Virus record (IMG/VR): IMGVR_UViG_3300037882_004189
Location: 1-44,263 of that record
Length of the DNA: 44,263 bases
Source of the DNA: a virus
Reading direction: 5' to 3' (one strand)
Below the pieces are notes generated by a model. The model worked only from the letters and a program-made list of their open reading frames with translations, was not told where the DNA came from and searched no databases. Made by a program: the position numbers and the translations under genes. Below are positions 1 through 7,252 of the stretch, one piece after another (position 1 is the first letter of the stretch; each line of letters opens with the position of its first letter).

Positions 1-15
1 AAAAAAAAAAAAAAA
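1..15. repeat. A15 homopolymer at the left end of the window
   Basis: The window opens with 15 A and closes with A20-G-A4. If the molecule is circular or circularly permuted these would join as about 40 A interrupted by one G, which suggests the assembly was opened at a homopolymer. It could instead be a library or assembly artefact. Confidence 0.6.
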
Positions 16-54
16 TATAGTATAAGAACAAAACGAAAACAGACGGTACGTACG

Positions 55-91
55 CGATATGGCTCGTACAACTATTGAACGAGCCATATCG
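55..91. repeat. Perfect 13-bp inverted repeat, copy 1 of the 33-bp family
   Basis: Positions 55-67 and 79-91 are exact reverse complements around an 11-nt loop (68-78). The inner 33 bp (57-89) align without gaps to 8915-8947 (26 of 33 identical) and to 36060-36092. No T-run follows on either side, so this is not an ordinary rho-independent terminator. It may be an operator or another protein-binding site. Confidence 0.75.
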
Positions 92-321
92 GGCGGGGCG
101 TGGGGACAAAACGTGTAACCCTCAAGTGTGTTTTACAGGAAAATGTAGTTTGCATAAGGGCGGTATATGGGGTGGTCTGGGGGAATGGGAGGGTGGTATA
201 TGGGGCGCGGGCATACGCGATCACACACGGGCATTCCGCCCGCCCGCATATACCCTACCAGCCATGTGCAACATCGCCGTGTGCGGTCACGTGTGTGCGA
301 TGACGCACGCATCGGCGCAAC
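92..321. other. GC-rich non-coding left end with repeats
   Basis: I see no convincing gene here. GGTATATGGGG occurs directly at 162-172 and 195-205. GGTATATG recurs inverted at 247-254, so roughly 195-212 can pair with 237-254 in a long imperfect stem. Several CACACG/GTGTGCG-type short repeats lie between 220 and 315. The overlapping open frames have odd compositions and no Shine-Dalgarno. An origin, packaging or terminal region is possible but unproven. Confidence 0.5.
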
Positions 322-351
322 AAAAAACCCCCACGCTTTCACATGGGGGTT
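322..351 (-). terminator. Rho-independent terminator of the left leftward operon
   Basis: Read leftward, an 8-bp stem (AACCCCCA pairing with TGGGGGTT, 344-351 with 326-333) encloses a 10-nt loop and runs directly into six T (322-327). It lies just downstream of the leftward gene at 376-582, so it should end that operon. Confidence 0.85.
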
Positions 352-375
352 ATGTATATTAGTTCTTTAGAAAAT

Positions 376-582
376 TTACTCTTCCATACACACATACGGG
401 GTTTTTGTGACCCATATAAACTCAGGTTTAAATTGTTCACATACGGCTTTTACATGTTCTATTGCATCGGCTTTTGTCGAGTGGCAACTGTCAAAACATA
501 TTTTATTATTTTTATTAATCATTATGACGAGCCAAACGTTATCACGTGAATAATAACCCTCTACATTTATTGTTGTGTTCAT
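376..582 (-). CDS. Small hypothetical protein, 68 aa
   Basis: I do not recognise this protein. It is 68 aa with a hydrophobic strand near residues 16-22 (VWLVIMI) and three cysteines (29, 33 and 48), followed by a helical-looking stretch and a Trp/Val-rich C-terminus, compatible with a small alpha/beta fold. The start is supported by AAAGGA about 8 nt upstream. It is the last gene of the left leftward operon: a TTGACA/TATAAA promoter lies about 45 bp upstream and a strong terminator about 25 bp downstream, so it can be expressed alone. An early host-interaction protein is a guess from position only. Confidence 0.6.
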   Translation of the reverse strand: MNTTINVEGYYSRDNVWLVIMINKNNKICFDSCHSTKADAIEHVKAVCEQFKPEFIWVTKTPYVCMEE

Positions 583-625
583 AACTCATTCCTTTATTGC
601 ACATTGGGCGGGATTGCCCGATTTG

Positions 626-655
626 TTTATAACATAGACTGGCGCACAATGTCAA
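626..655 (-). promoter_or_regulatory. Sigma70-like promoter for the gene at 376-582
   Basis: On the minus strand a perfect TTGACA (650-655) is followed after 18 nt by TATAAA (626-631). It points leftward into the gene starting at 582. This is one of the best sigma70 matches in the window. Confidence 0.75.
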
Positions 656-677
656 CACCATGCGCCGAGGTTTTTGG

Positions 678-1136
678 TTAAAAATCAGGCGTAAATTCCA
701 CTTGCACCTTTTGCGCCCTGCGTGCAATTTCCGCCGCGACAGCCACTTGCACTCTATCCTTATGTTTTTCAATCAACACATCAAGGAACTTTTCTTGATC
801 CCTATCGGACAATCCGATAAATTCTTTCCATTCAGGGCTTTTCTGTCCGTATTGTTTCTTAACCCCTGCACGTACAAGCTGCCGCGCGATAGACGTTTCC
901 CCGCTAACCCCAGTGCTTTGCGCCCGCCCAATATCCCCACGCATGAACCGTGCGATCTGTTCTTTCACATGCGCCACTTTTTGCTCGTTATTCGCAAAAC
1001 GATCATTCCCGCCCACCATGTCATTGAACACCCGTTGACATCCGTATGCGATGATCTTTTGTTGTGCCTCGAGTGGCATTTGTTCAAACGGGACTTCTAT
1101 CGTTTCAGTCCTTGCTACCGTTGTGAAGTATTGCAT
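678..1136 (-). CDS. Hypothetical protein, 152 aa
   Basis: The product is not recognised. The 152-aa chain is charged and mostly helical, with no signal peptide or membrane segment. A central basic region near residues 80-95 (IARQLVRAGVKKQYG) and many Arg, Lys and Gln residues would suit nucleic-acid or protein binding, but no known domain stands out. AAGGAA precedes the ATG by about 9 nt. It is the third gene of the left leftward operon. The gene ends just upstream of the second promoter (626-655), so the operon may be transcribed in two segments. Confidence 0.6.
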   Translation of the reverse strand: MQYFTTVARTETIEVPFEQMPLEAQQKIIAYGCQRVFNDMVGGNDRFANNEQKVAHVKEQIARFMRGDIGRAQSTGVSGETSIARQLVRAGVKKQYGQKSPEWKEFIGLSDRDQEKFLDVLIEKHKDRVQVAVAAEIARRAQKVQVEFTPDF

Positions 1137-1197
1137 CTGTCTATTCCTTACGTGGTGAAACTCATCAGCGAGGGATAACCACTTACCCTCGGACGCG

Positions 1198-1374
1198 CTA
1201 AGCGCGTTTCGTTACATCAGGTGTTTGTTCAATAACTTCAAAAGGGGCAGCAAAGTCATACAAGCCCCGCGTACGTGTTACGATGTAATAAGTTTTTTCT
1301 TCGTAAGTAAACTCTTTTATTACTTCTTTCCGCTGTAGCCTGCCATAATTATCACTATATTCTATCTGCATCAT
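1198..1374 (-). CDS. Small hypothetical protein, 58 aa
   Basis: This 58-codon frame begins at ATG 1374 (a second ATG at 1371) and ends with TAG at 1198. The start overlaps the TGA of the preceding gene, and AGGGGA lies about 6 nt upstream, so translation is probably coupled. The peptide is rich in Tyr, Lys, Arg and Glu (MQIEYSDNYGRLQRKE at its start) with alternating polar/aromatic residues suggesting a small beta-sheet fold. No family is recognised. Its place in a compact operon between two genes of similar spacing is the main argument that it is real. Confidence 0.55.
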   Translation of the reverse strand: MMQIEYSDNYGRLQRKEVIKEFTYEEKTYYIVTRTRGLYDFAAPFEVIEQTPDVTKRA

Positions 1375-1568
1375 ATTTCTTCCCCTGTCATTCTTTCATA
1401 AAGACTTTTCAACTTTTCACATCTTCTATCCTGATTTGACAATTCTTGTTCTTTTAACTCATGATACAAAACTTTTACCGCGTGTGGTGTTAATTCTTCT
1501 TCTCGTAATATAATTCTGTTCTTAGTTCTTTGCCAGTATTCTTTGTTACGTTCAGTTTTCGTTTTCAT
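1371..1568 (-). CDS. Small basic helical protein, 65 aa
   Basis: The start at 1568 (MKTKTERNKEYWQRTKNR) is chosen because AAAGGGA sits about 8 nt upstream; a longer frame reaches 1628 without ribosome-binding support. The 65-aa product is highly charged and almost entirely helical, with many Lys, Arg and Glu, and no recognised motif. It is the first gene of the left leftward operon, about 45 nt downstream of a TTGACA promoter with a 12-bp palindrome in its spacer. A small DNA-binding regulator would suit the position but is only a guess. Confidence 0.55.
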   Translation of the reverse strand: MKTKTERNKEYWQRTKNRIILREEELTPHAVKVLYHELKEQELSNQDRRCEKLKSLYERMTGEEI

Positions 1569-1612
1569 CTTTCTATTCCCTTTCCGTTGCCAACTCGTTG
1601 GTTGGTATACAG

Positions 1613-1641
1613 ACCTTAGCCATACCACATACGTATGTCAA
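1613..1641 (-). promoter_or_regulatory. Sigma70-like promoter for the left leftward operon
   Basis: On the minus strand a perfect TTGACA (1636-1641) and a weak -10 TAAGGT (1613-1618) are 17 bp apart. A perfect 12-bp palindrome, ACATACGTATGT (1627-1638), overlaps the -35 and spacer, and a GGTATGGC half-site like that of the 33-bp repeats (1619-1626) lies next to the -10. This arrangement would suit repression of the promoter. Confidence 0.55.
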
Positions 1642-1952
1642 CCCCTTTTTTTCACTTTTTTCAATTTATTTTTCGCCGAGTCTATCCGATCACTTCCACC
1701 TCGTGCGCCATGTCGTGTTCTTTTTCCCGAACCCCACCCCCTTACTCCTCCAGCCCCCACCCCCCACTTCGCTGGTGGCGGCACCCCTCTTTCCCCCTAC
1801 CAACACCTTCAGACAAAATGTGGTTTTTACTGCATACGTACCGGAGCCATATCCGCTTTTCCTCCTTGCCCACGCCCGCCGAATGTGGTAGAGTAGGGGC
1901 GGGCGCGATCCCCCGCGAGACAGCCATACCGCCCTCTAGCCTGAGCACACCA
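1642..1952. other. Divergent intergenic region, no gene seen
   Basis: This stretch separates the leftward operon from the rightward late block. It is C-rich on the plus strand around 1731-1800 and has open frames without ribosome-binding sites. Two short elements, GCCATATCC (1850-1858) and GCCATACCG (1923-1931), match the ends of the 33-bp repeat family, but such short matches may be chance. Confidence 0.5.
1866..1894 (+). promoter_or_regulatory. Candidate promoter of the late block
   Basis: TTGCCC (1866-1871) and TAGAGT (1889-1894) are 17 bp apart, each matching the sigma70 consensus at four of six positions, about 60 bp upstream of the small terminase gene. It is the best candidate in the gap but only moderate. 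Confidence 0.4.
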
Positions 1953-2543
1953 ATGAACCTCGATATTCCCCTCCGCCTTTCCGGCCGCGCCGCAAAACCC
2001 CTTGTGGCCGTGGAGTTACGCGAACTTGATACATCCGACCTCGCCCTACTTTCCATCGAGCGGGGGACGGAAGCAGTTCCGATCAAACGCCTCGGCGAAC
2101 GTCACCATTCCCTCGCACGACTTCTTGCGCAAGGCACTTCCCCAGGGAAAGCCGCTATCATAGTCGGCCTCTGCAATTCCCGCGTGAGCGTATTAAAATC
2201 CGACCCTACCTTCATCGCCCTTGTCGAGTTCTACAGAGAGAAGGTTGACATCGCCTACTCAGACATGCATTCAACCCTTGCCGGACTTTCCCTCGACGCT
2301 ACCCTCGTCTTACGTGAACGGCTCGAGGACAACCCTGATGAAATCACAGTAGGCCAGCTTCTCGAGATCACTAAGATGGGCGCGGATCGCACAGGGTTCG
2401 GTCCGAAGAGTTCCCAAGACCTCAACGTCAACGTTGGCCTCGCCTCTGGTATGCAAGCCGCCCGTGAACGCGTCGAGGCGCGGCGTCGCACAATCAACAT
2501 AACACCTTTGCAGGAAAGTTCTCCAGATGACCTCCCTCACTAA
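1953..2543 (+). CDS. terS: Terminase small subunit
   Basis: The likely role is recognition of phage DNA and loading of the large terminase subunit for packaging. The 196-aa protein starts at ATG 1953 (MNLDIPLRLSG). The open frame continues upstream, but with odd composition through the promoter region. Residues about 50-90 contain a helix-turn-helix-like segment (LLAQGTSPGKAAIIVGLCNSRVSVL) of the kind seen in podoviral small terminases that scan for short binding sites. A helical oligomerisation region and a basic C-terminus follow. The Shine-Dalgarno is weak (TGAG). Its position at the head of the late block, with the large subunit four genes later, agrees with the call. Confidence 0.75.
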   Translation: MNLDIPLRLSGRAAKPLVAVELRELDTSDLALLSIERGTEAVPIKRLGERHHSLARLLAQGTSPGKAAIIVGLCNSRVSVLKSDPTFIALVEFYREKVDIAYSDMHSTLAGLSLDATLVLRERLEDNPDEITVGQLLEITKMGADRTGFGPKSSQDLNVNVGLASGMQAARERVEARRRTINITPLQESSPDDLPH

Positions 2544-2820
2544 CCTCACCCGCGTACTACTCCAGAACGCATCCGGCACCGGTTCCCTCGTCACTATCCT
2601 CACCCCAGGTATCTACGCTTGGGTAACCGAAGGAACGTTCGGCGGCTCTACTGTTTACTTCGAAGTCCTCGAAGCGGACGGCGTAACATGGCAGACGGTT
2701 GTGTTTTCTTCTGTGACCTCACGTGTCCCGATCCTAATCGAGCAAGGGAAGTGCGTTCGCGCCCGAGTCCTCGGCGGCACAAGCCCCTCTATCACTTCCC
2801 GCTTGGAGTTCATAGCATGA
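2527..2820 (+). CDS. Hypothetical beta-rich protein, 97 aa
   Basis: The protein is 97 aa, rich in Thr, Val, Ser and Gly, and predicted by eye to be mostly beta strands, as in small virion or head/tail decoration proteins. No family is recognised. It overlaps the end of the small terminase gene by 17 nt, with AGGAAA upstream of its ATG. Its stop overlaps the start of the SGNH hydrolase gene (ATGA), so it may be coupled to and act with that esterase. Confidence 0.6.
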   Translation: MTSLTNLTRVLLQNASGTGSLVTILTPGIYAWVTEGTFGGSTVYFEVLEADGVTWQTVVFSSVTSRVPILIEQGKCVRARVLGGTSPSITSRLEFIA

Positions 2821-4238
2821 CGGGCGCATACACTCACATCTACTCTACCCTCGACGCGGGGGTAATAACCGGCGCAGGCGCGACGGAAGCGGTTCCTCGA
2901 GTCGCTGCCCTCGGCGATAGCCTTGTCGCCTATGCAACGCAGACTTTTGTCGGGTCCAGCCCTGCGCTGAAAATCCGCACTGGGTTTGATGTACTTGGTT
3001 ATTCTCTTGGGCGTCTCAGAAGTTTTAATGAGAATACATGGAATGATGCTTCAGCCCCTTTCAACGGCGCATACGGCTCAAACTTCGGGCGCGGTAGCCA
3101 GTGCATCGGGCCGAGCCCTAGTTTCGCCGGCATCAACAGCTTTATCCCCGACGTAGTCAGCCGCCGCCCTGCAGTCGTCATTTACGCCGCCGGCACAAAC
3201 AACATCCTCGGCAAAGACGACCTCCAACCAGGTCTCCCAACCGCCCCTGCTTTTTTTTCCTCTAACACCTCTTACATCCTCACTGCCCTTGACTCCGGCG
3301 TTGCCGCACTTCGCGCTGGAGGCTCTGCCGTCATCATCGCCACGATCCCTATAAGCGGAACGTATGCGAAAGACAGCACATCCGACCTTCTACGCCGCGC
3401 CGTGAACACAGGCATCCTCGCTATGCACAACCCAGCTAATCGCGTGTTCGCGTGGGATCGCGCAGCTGCTTGTGAAAACGGTGACGGCACAATAAACACA
3501 AACTGCTTCCAGTCCGACACGATCCACTTTTCCGCCTACGGCGCGTGGAAAGCCTCTCTTACCCTCGACCCTGCCATCTCCGCCATCCTCCCTTCTACCG
3601 ACATCTTCGCTACAGTTCGGGCCGGAACTTCCCTCCTCATAATGCAGCCGGGGATGCTCGGCACAGGAGGGACGCTGAGCACAGGTGCTGGAGTAACAGT
3701 TTCGGGCGTTGTTTGCACAAACGGTTCACTTGCTGGTGCTGCCGCAACCGCTGATCACACTGTTGCTTCGAAAGAGGTCGTCTCAGGTTCAGAAGAAAAA
3801 CAAGTATTCACGATCACGCCTAACGGGGTTTCCGGTTCAATCACTTTCGAGTCTCAGATCTTGACACCACCCTTACTCACAAACGGGGATTGGTATCAAG
3901 CGTTTTGTGAAGTAGAGGACGACGGGCTTGGTCGATGGACGCAGATGCAACTTCAAGGACGGGTTACGGAGGGGACGAATACAGTTCGCGCCGCATCCAA
4001 CGCGTTTCAGGTGTATTCTCCTGACCACCTTCGCGCACAAGGGCCGGAACTCGGCTCCCCTTCCTCCCGTTTCCTTCTCGTCGGATGCCCTGCCCTTGTC
4101 CCCTCTGGTTTCACAATCGGACGCCTCCGTGCAAACCTCGTCATTTCGTGGCCGGCTACTTCCGGTACTTTCGTAGTCAAGCTTTCCCGAATGGGCGTTT
4201 TCAAAATCCCTAACCCGCGCACAGCGTGGCAATACTAA
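2817..4238 (+). CDS. SGNH/GDSL-family hydrolase, probable virion esterase
   Basis: Three of the diagnostic SGNH blocks are visible in the N-terminal half: the nucleophile block GDSLV (near residue 36), GTNN (near residue 125, the Asn of block III), and DTIHFSAYGA (near residue 230) supplying the Asp-x-x-His pair. Such enzymes remove acyl groups from sugars; on phages they often deacetylate surface polysaccharide or O-antigen. The C-terminal half (roughly 260-473) is Thr/Gly/Ser-rich and beta-like, as in virion attachment domains. The start at 2817 gives an ATGA overlap with the preceding gene; a longer frame from 2619 would overlap that gene deeply and is rejected. Its position far from the tail fibre genes is unusual. 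Confidence 0.75.
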   Translation: MTGAYTHIYSTLDAGVITGAGATEAVPRVAALGDSLVAYATQTFVGSSPALKIRTGFDVLGYSLGRLRSFNENTWNDASAPFNGAYGSNFGRGSQCIGPSPSFAGINSFIPDVVSRRPAVVIYAAGTNNILGKDDLQPGLPTAPAFFSSNTSYILTALDSGVAALRAGGSAVIIATIPISGTYAKDSTSDLLRRAVNTGILAMHNPANRVFAWDRAAACENGDGTINTNCFQSDTIHFSAYGAWKASLTLDPAISAILPSTDIFATVRAGTSLLIMQPGMLGTGGTLSTGAGVTVSGVVCTNGSLAGAAATADHTVASKEVVSGSEEKQVFTITPNGVSGSITFESQILTPPLLTNGDWYQAFCEVEDDGLGRWTQMQLQGRVTEGTNTVRAASNAFQVYSPDHLRAQGPELGSPSSRFLLVGCPALVPSGFTIGRLRANLVISWPATSGTFVVKLSRMGVFKIPNPRTAWQY

Positions 4239-4246
4239 GGAACATC

Positions 4247-5071
4247 ATGATGGTAGCCAGTAACTTTAAAGACAGCCTTCGCCGCGTTCTTCTCCACGAG
4301 GGAGGATACGTAAATCATCCTCGGGATCCTGGAGGCCCGACAAACAAGGGCGTGACGCAGCGGGTTTACGACGGCTATCGCAAAGGGAAAAGTCTCCCTA
4401 CTCAGTCCGTTCAGCACATCCAAACAGCTGAAATAGAGGACATTTACAAAAAACAATACTGGGACGCCATTCGCGGCGACACCCTTCCTCTCGGTATCGA
4501 CTACGCAGTATTTGATTTCGCTGTAAACTCCGGAACAAACCGCGCCATTCGTTTTCTTCAACAGTCTGTTAACGTCACTGTCGATGGCCAGATAGGGGCT
4601 ATAACCCTCGCTGCCGTTACCTCCCACCCTAACCACGATCTACTAATAAAAATCTACATCGACAAACGCTTAGCATTTCTTAAGCGCCTCAGCACATGGC
4701 CTACTTTCGGCAAAGGCTGGATGTCCCGCGTTCTTAACGTCCTCACCGTTGCACAACAACAAGCGAGCGGCGCACGAACGGTTAACGAACCTCGCTGGAA
4801 CGAACAAGGGGCGCGTAAAGCAAATCCTGCCGAGGCCGCCCCTCTTCCTTCCGTCGCCCCTTCGGACGCCGTGAGCGGTGCAGGGGTAGCCACTGTTACA
4901 ATTTCACAGGCAGTAAATTCCCTTACCCCTCTTGCCGGCACGTCCCCCTCCATCGACACTCTTATTGCAGGGTTGACCGTCGCTGGCGTGGGCCTCACCG
5001 TTGGCGGAATAGCTTGGCGCTACTTCGCCACCCTCCGGAAAGAAAAGGCAGAAAAAGAATTAGGGAACTGA
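4247..5071 (+). CDS. Endolysin, GH108 N-acetylmuramidase with C-terminal hydrophobic segment
   Basis: This enzyme should cleave the glycan of peptidoglycan at lysis. Residues about 5-110 show the GH108 hallmark HEGGYVNHPRDPGGPTNKGVT, with the catalytic Glu, followed by YWDAIRGD and DFAVNSG. A peptidoglycan-binding-like segment (VDGQIGAITLAAV) comes next. After a long Ala/Ser/Pro linker, a hydrophobic segment near residues 234-257 (LIAGLTVAGVGLTVGGIAW) precedes a charged tail. That suggests a C-terminal membrane anchor, unlike the usual soluble form or N-terminal signal-anchor. ATG 4247 is preferred over GTG 4226 because AAGGA lies 5 nt upstream. Confidence 0.85.
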   Translation: MMVASNFKDSLRRVLLHEGGYVNHPRDPGGPTNKGVTQRVYDGYRKGKSLPTQSVQHIQTAEIEDIYKKQYWDAIRGDTLPLGIDYAVFDFAVNSGTNRAIRFLQQSVNVTVDGQIGAITLAAVTSHPNHDLLIKIYIDKRLAFLKRLSTWPTFGKGWMSRVLNVLTVAQQQASGARTVNEPRWNEQGARKANPAEAAPLPSVAPSDAVSGAGVATVTISQAVNSLTPLAGTSPSIDTLIAGLTVAGVGLTVGGIAWRYFATLRKEKAEKELGN

Positions 5072-5072
5072 A

Positions 5073-5537
5073 ATGCCAGCAGAGCAAGTTTATCTCGGGG
5101 ATTTTCTCCGCCGACTGGAAGACCACGGGAAAGAACTACACAGCCTTGCTCGTGAAGTTACTGAAGTAAAAACTTCCGTCAACGCTTGGCACGTAGAAAT
5201 GCGCGGAACAGTTCATTCTAGTTTCGATCACTTCAAAGAGGTCACTAGTAAGACAGAAGAAAAAGTCCGAGACTTAGAAAAACTTATTACAGTTATTGCG
5301 GGGCAGGTCACAGATGTTACTAGTCAGGTTTCCGAGGCAACTGTTTTAATAAATCTTGCAGTAAAGTCTAAATCAAAAACCGAGGCAACTGTTGACCACA
5401 TAGTACTAACCGCTGGTACTTTTGGCACAATTCTTCTAATAACTTTCGGCGCCCCTTACTTCACAGCGAAGGAAGATTTCTGGAATACTGTCTGGATCGC
5501 AATTAAAAGCGCCGTAAAACTCAAGGCGGGAGGGTAA
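5073..5537 (+). CDS. Coiled-coil membrane protein, candidate lysis protein
   Basis: Residues 1-105 are charged and heptad-like (many Val, Leu, Glu and Lys; KVRDLEKLITVIAGQV), predicting a long coiled coil. One hydrophobic segment follows at about 108-130 (IVLTAGTFGTILLITFGAPYF), then an amphipathic end. No signal peptide is seen. The gene starts one base after the endolysin stop with AGGGAA upstream, and the large terminase gene follows. Holins and spanin-like proteins often sit beside an endolysin, so a lysis role is inferred. The long coiled coil before the membrane span is not the classic holin pattern, and a structural membrane protein is possible. Confidence 0.5.
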   Translation: MPAEQVYLGDFLRRLEDHGKELHSLAREVTEVKTSVNAWHVEMRGTVHSSFDHFKEVTSKTEEKVRDLEKLITVIAGQVTDVTSQVSEATVLINLAVKSKSKTEATVDHIVLTAGTFGTILLITFGAPYFTAKEDFWNTVWIAIKSAVKLKAGG

Positions 5538-5540
5538 AAA

Positions 5541-7058
5541 ATGTTACAAGACCTTATCGTCGAACTTGCTTCGTTTTCTTCCGACCCCCTTGGCTTCGCA
5601 TACTATGCGTTTCCTTGGGGCGAGGGGGAACTTTCGAAACACGACACGCTCGCACCTTGGCAAGAAGAACTTCTAATCGACCTCGGGCGCGGGATCATCT
5701 CCATTCAAGAGGCCATCTTCACCGCCCAGTCCGTAGAACCAATCCAGATCGCCCGTACCTCCGGCCACGGGATCGGCAAATCCGCCCTCGTTGCAATCAT
5801 CATTTGGTGGGCTATCTCCACTTTCGAGGACACCAAGGGAGTCATAACTGCGAACACAGAAAACCAGTTAAAGACAAAAACCTGGGCAGAAGTAGCTAAA
5901 TGGCATCGTCGCTTTATCGGCCGAGAGCTTTTCAAATTCACAGCCACCTCTATTTTTTCCGTAGATCCTCTCCATGAAAAAACCTGGCGGATTGACATGG
6001 TTCCTTGGAGTGAACGGAATACGGAAGCGTTCGCAGGCCTGCACAACGAAGGCAAACGCATTCTTATCATCTTCGATGAGGCCTCCGCGATCCCCGATGT
6101 TATCTGGGAGGTAACCGAGGGCGCACTTACGGATGAAAACACTCAGATCATTTGGCTTTGCTTTGGAAACCCGACTCGTAACAAAGGGCGCTTCCGTGAG
6201 TGTTTTGCAGGCGGCCGATTTTCCCACCGCTGGCAATATGCCGCGATTGACTCTCGCGAGGTACGGTTTACAAACAAAGAACAGATCGCCCGCTGGATCG
6301 CCGATTACGGCGAGGACTCCGACTTTGTTCGCATCCGTGTTCGAGGTATCTTCCCTCGTGTAGACGCTTCCTCCTTCATCCCCTTTGACCTTGCTCGCGG
6401 CGCACTTAACCGCGAGATCCTTCCGCAAACAGGTTGTGCAATTGTCCTCGGCGTAGACGTGGGCCGCTTCGGTGACGACCCCTCAGTCATCTACCCTCGA
6501 CAAGGACGTGACGCTTCCTCCCGTCCCCCGCTTATCCTTCAGGGCCTGTCCACAATGGAACTCGCCGCAAAAGTCGCTGGTGAGTTCCTTCGCCTTCGTG
6601 CCGCAATCTGCTTCGTTGACTCCGGCGGCGTAGGTGGTGGTGTAGTGGATCGGCTTGAACAGCTCCGCATTCCCGTCCACTCAGTAGACTTTGGGTCTGG
6701 CTCAAAAACCCTCGATGCGAAAGGGGTTAAGTACGCGAACAAGAGGGCCGAGATCTGGGGCTTAATGCGAGACTGGCTCGCCACCGGCTCGATCCCTTCC
6801 CTTAAGACCGGCGAACATTGCACTCTCGAGGACGAACTAATTGGTCCGAACTACGGCCTCAACAATAAAGAAGAAATCCTCCTCGAGGCCAAGAAAGACA
6901 TGCGAAGTCGTGGAGTTCCTTCCCCGAACGTAGCAGATGCCCTCGCGTGCACCTTCGCTTTTCCCTCTTACGAAGTCCTTCCTGGTTCCCCTGTTCCAGA
7001 AGAAACAAAACCTGAAACCGAATACGACCCCCTTGCTAGAGAAAGATTAAGCGCATGA
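5541..7058 (+). CDS. terL: Terminase large subunit
   Basis: This is the ATP-driven DNA packaging motor and headful or end-cutting nuclease. The N-terminal ATPase has a Walker A GHGIGKS (near residues 75-81), a Walker B ILIIFDEAS (near 174-182) and the coupling-type motif GNPTRNKGRF. The C-terminal RNase H-like nuclease has VLGVDVGRFGDD (near 302-311), VDSGGVG (near 360) and NVADAL (near 465), supplying the acidic residues. The 505-aa length is normal for the family. The ATG follows the lysis gene by 3 nt, and the stop overlaps the next start (ATGA). Confidence 0.95.
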   Translation: MLQDLIVELASFSSDPLGFAYYAFPWGEGELSKHDTLAPWQEELLIDLGRGIISIQEAIFTAQSVEPIQIARTSGHGIGKSALVAIIIWWAISTFEDTKGVITANTENQLKTKTWAEVAKWHRRFIGRELFKFTATSIFSVDPLHEKTWRIDMVPWSERNTEAFAGLHNEGKRILIIFDEASAIPDVIWEVTEGALTDENTQIIWLCFGNPTRNKGRFRECFAGGRFSHRWQYAAIDSREVRFTNKEQIARWIADYGEDSDFVRIRVRGIFPRVDASSFIPFDLARGALNREILPQTGCAIVLGVDVGRFGDDPSVIYPRQGRDASSRPPLILQGLSTMELAAKVAGEFLRLRAAICFVDSGGVGGGVVDRLEQLRIPVHSVDFGSGSKTLDAKGVKYANKRAEIWGLMRDWLATGSIPSLKTGEHCTLEDELIGPNYGLNNKEEILLEAKKDMRSRGVPSPNVADALACTFAFPSYEVLPGSPVPEETKPETEYDPLARERLSA

Positions 7059-7252
7059 GTTCCTTGATGCCAAAACCAAAGCCGCCTGTAGCCCCGCCAC
7101 CGCCTCCTACAGCCCCGACTGCCGCAGATGCTTCTGTCGTACAAGCAGGACAGATGCAACGGGGCGGCCTTACTTCCCTTATCTCCACAACCCCGCAAGG
7201 CTTGACAAGAAAAGCAGCAACAGCCAAGACCTCTTTGATCGGGGGTAACTAA
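7055..7252 (+). CDS. Small proline-rich protein, 65 aa
   Basis: The N-terminal third is nearly all Pro, Ala and Lys (PKPKPPVAPPPPPTAPTA), and the rest is small polar residues. It is probably unstructured. It is coupled on both sides: ATGA with the large terminase and TAATG with the portal gene. Short proline-rich proteins occur at this place in several podoviral genomes, but no function can be read from the sequence. A packaging or portal accessory is a guess. Confidence 0.6.
   Translation: MSSLMPKPKPPVAPPPPPTAPTAADASVVQAGQMQRGGLTSLISTTPQGLTRKAATAKTSLIGGN

Noticed and set aside
55-91. CRISPR array made of the 33-bp repeats
   Set aside because: Copies are kilobases apart with no regular spacers and no cas genes.
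92-360. Short overlapping plus-strand open frames at the left end
   Set aside because: Composition is driven by GC-rich repeats and there is no Shine-Dalgarno.
1635-1952. Extended N-terminus for the small terminase
   Set aside because: The upstream part is Pro/Ser/His-rich, overlaps promoters, and has no ribosome-binding site; ATG 1953 gives a normal length.
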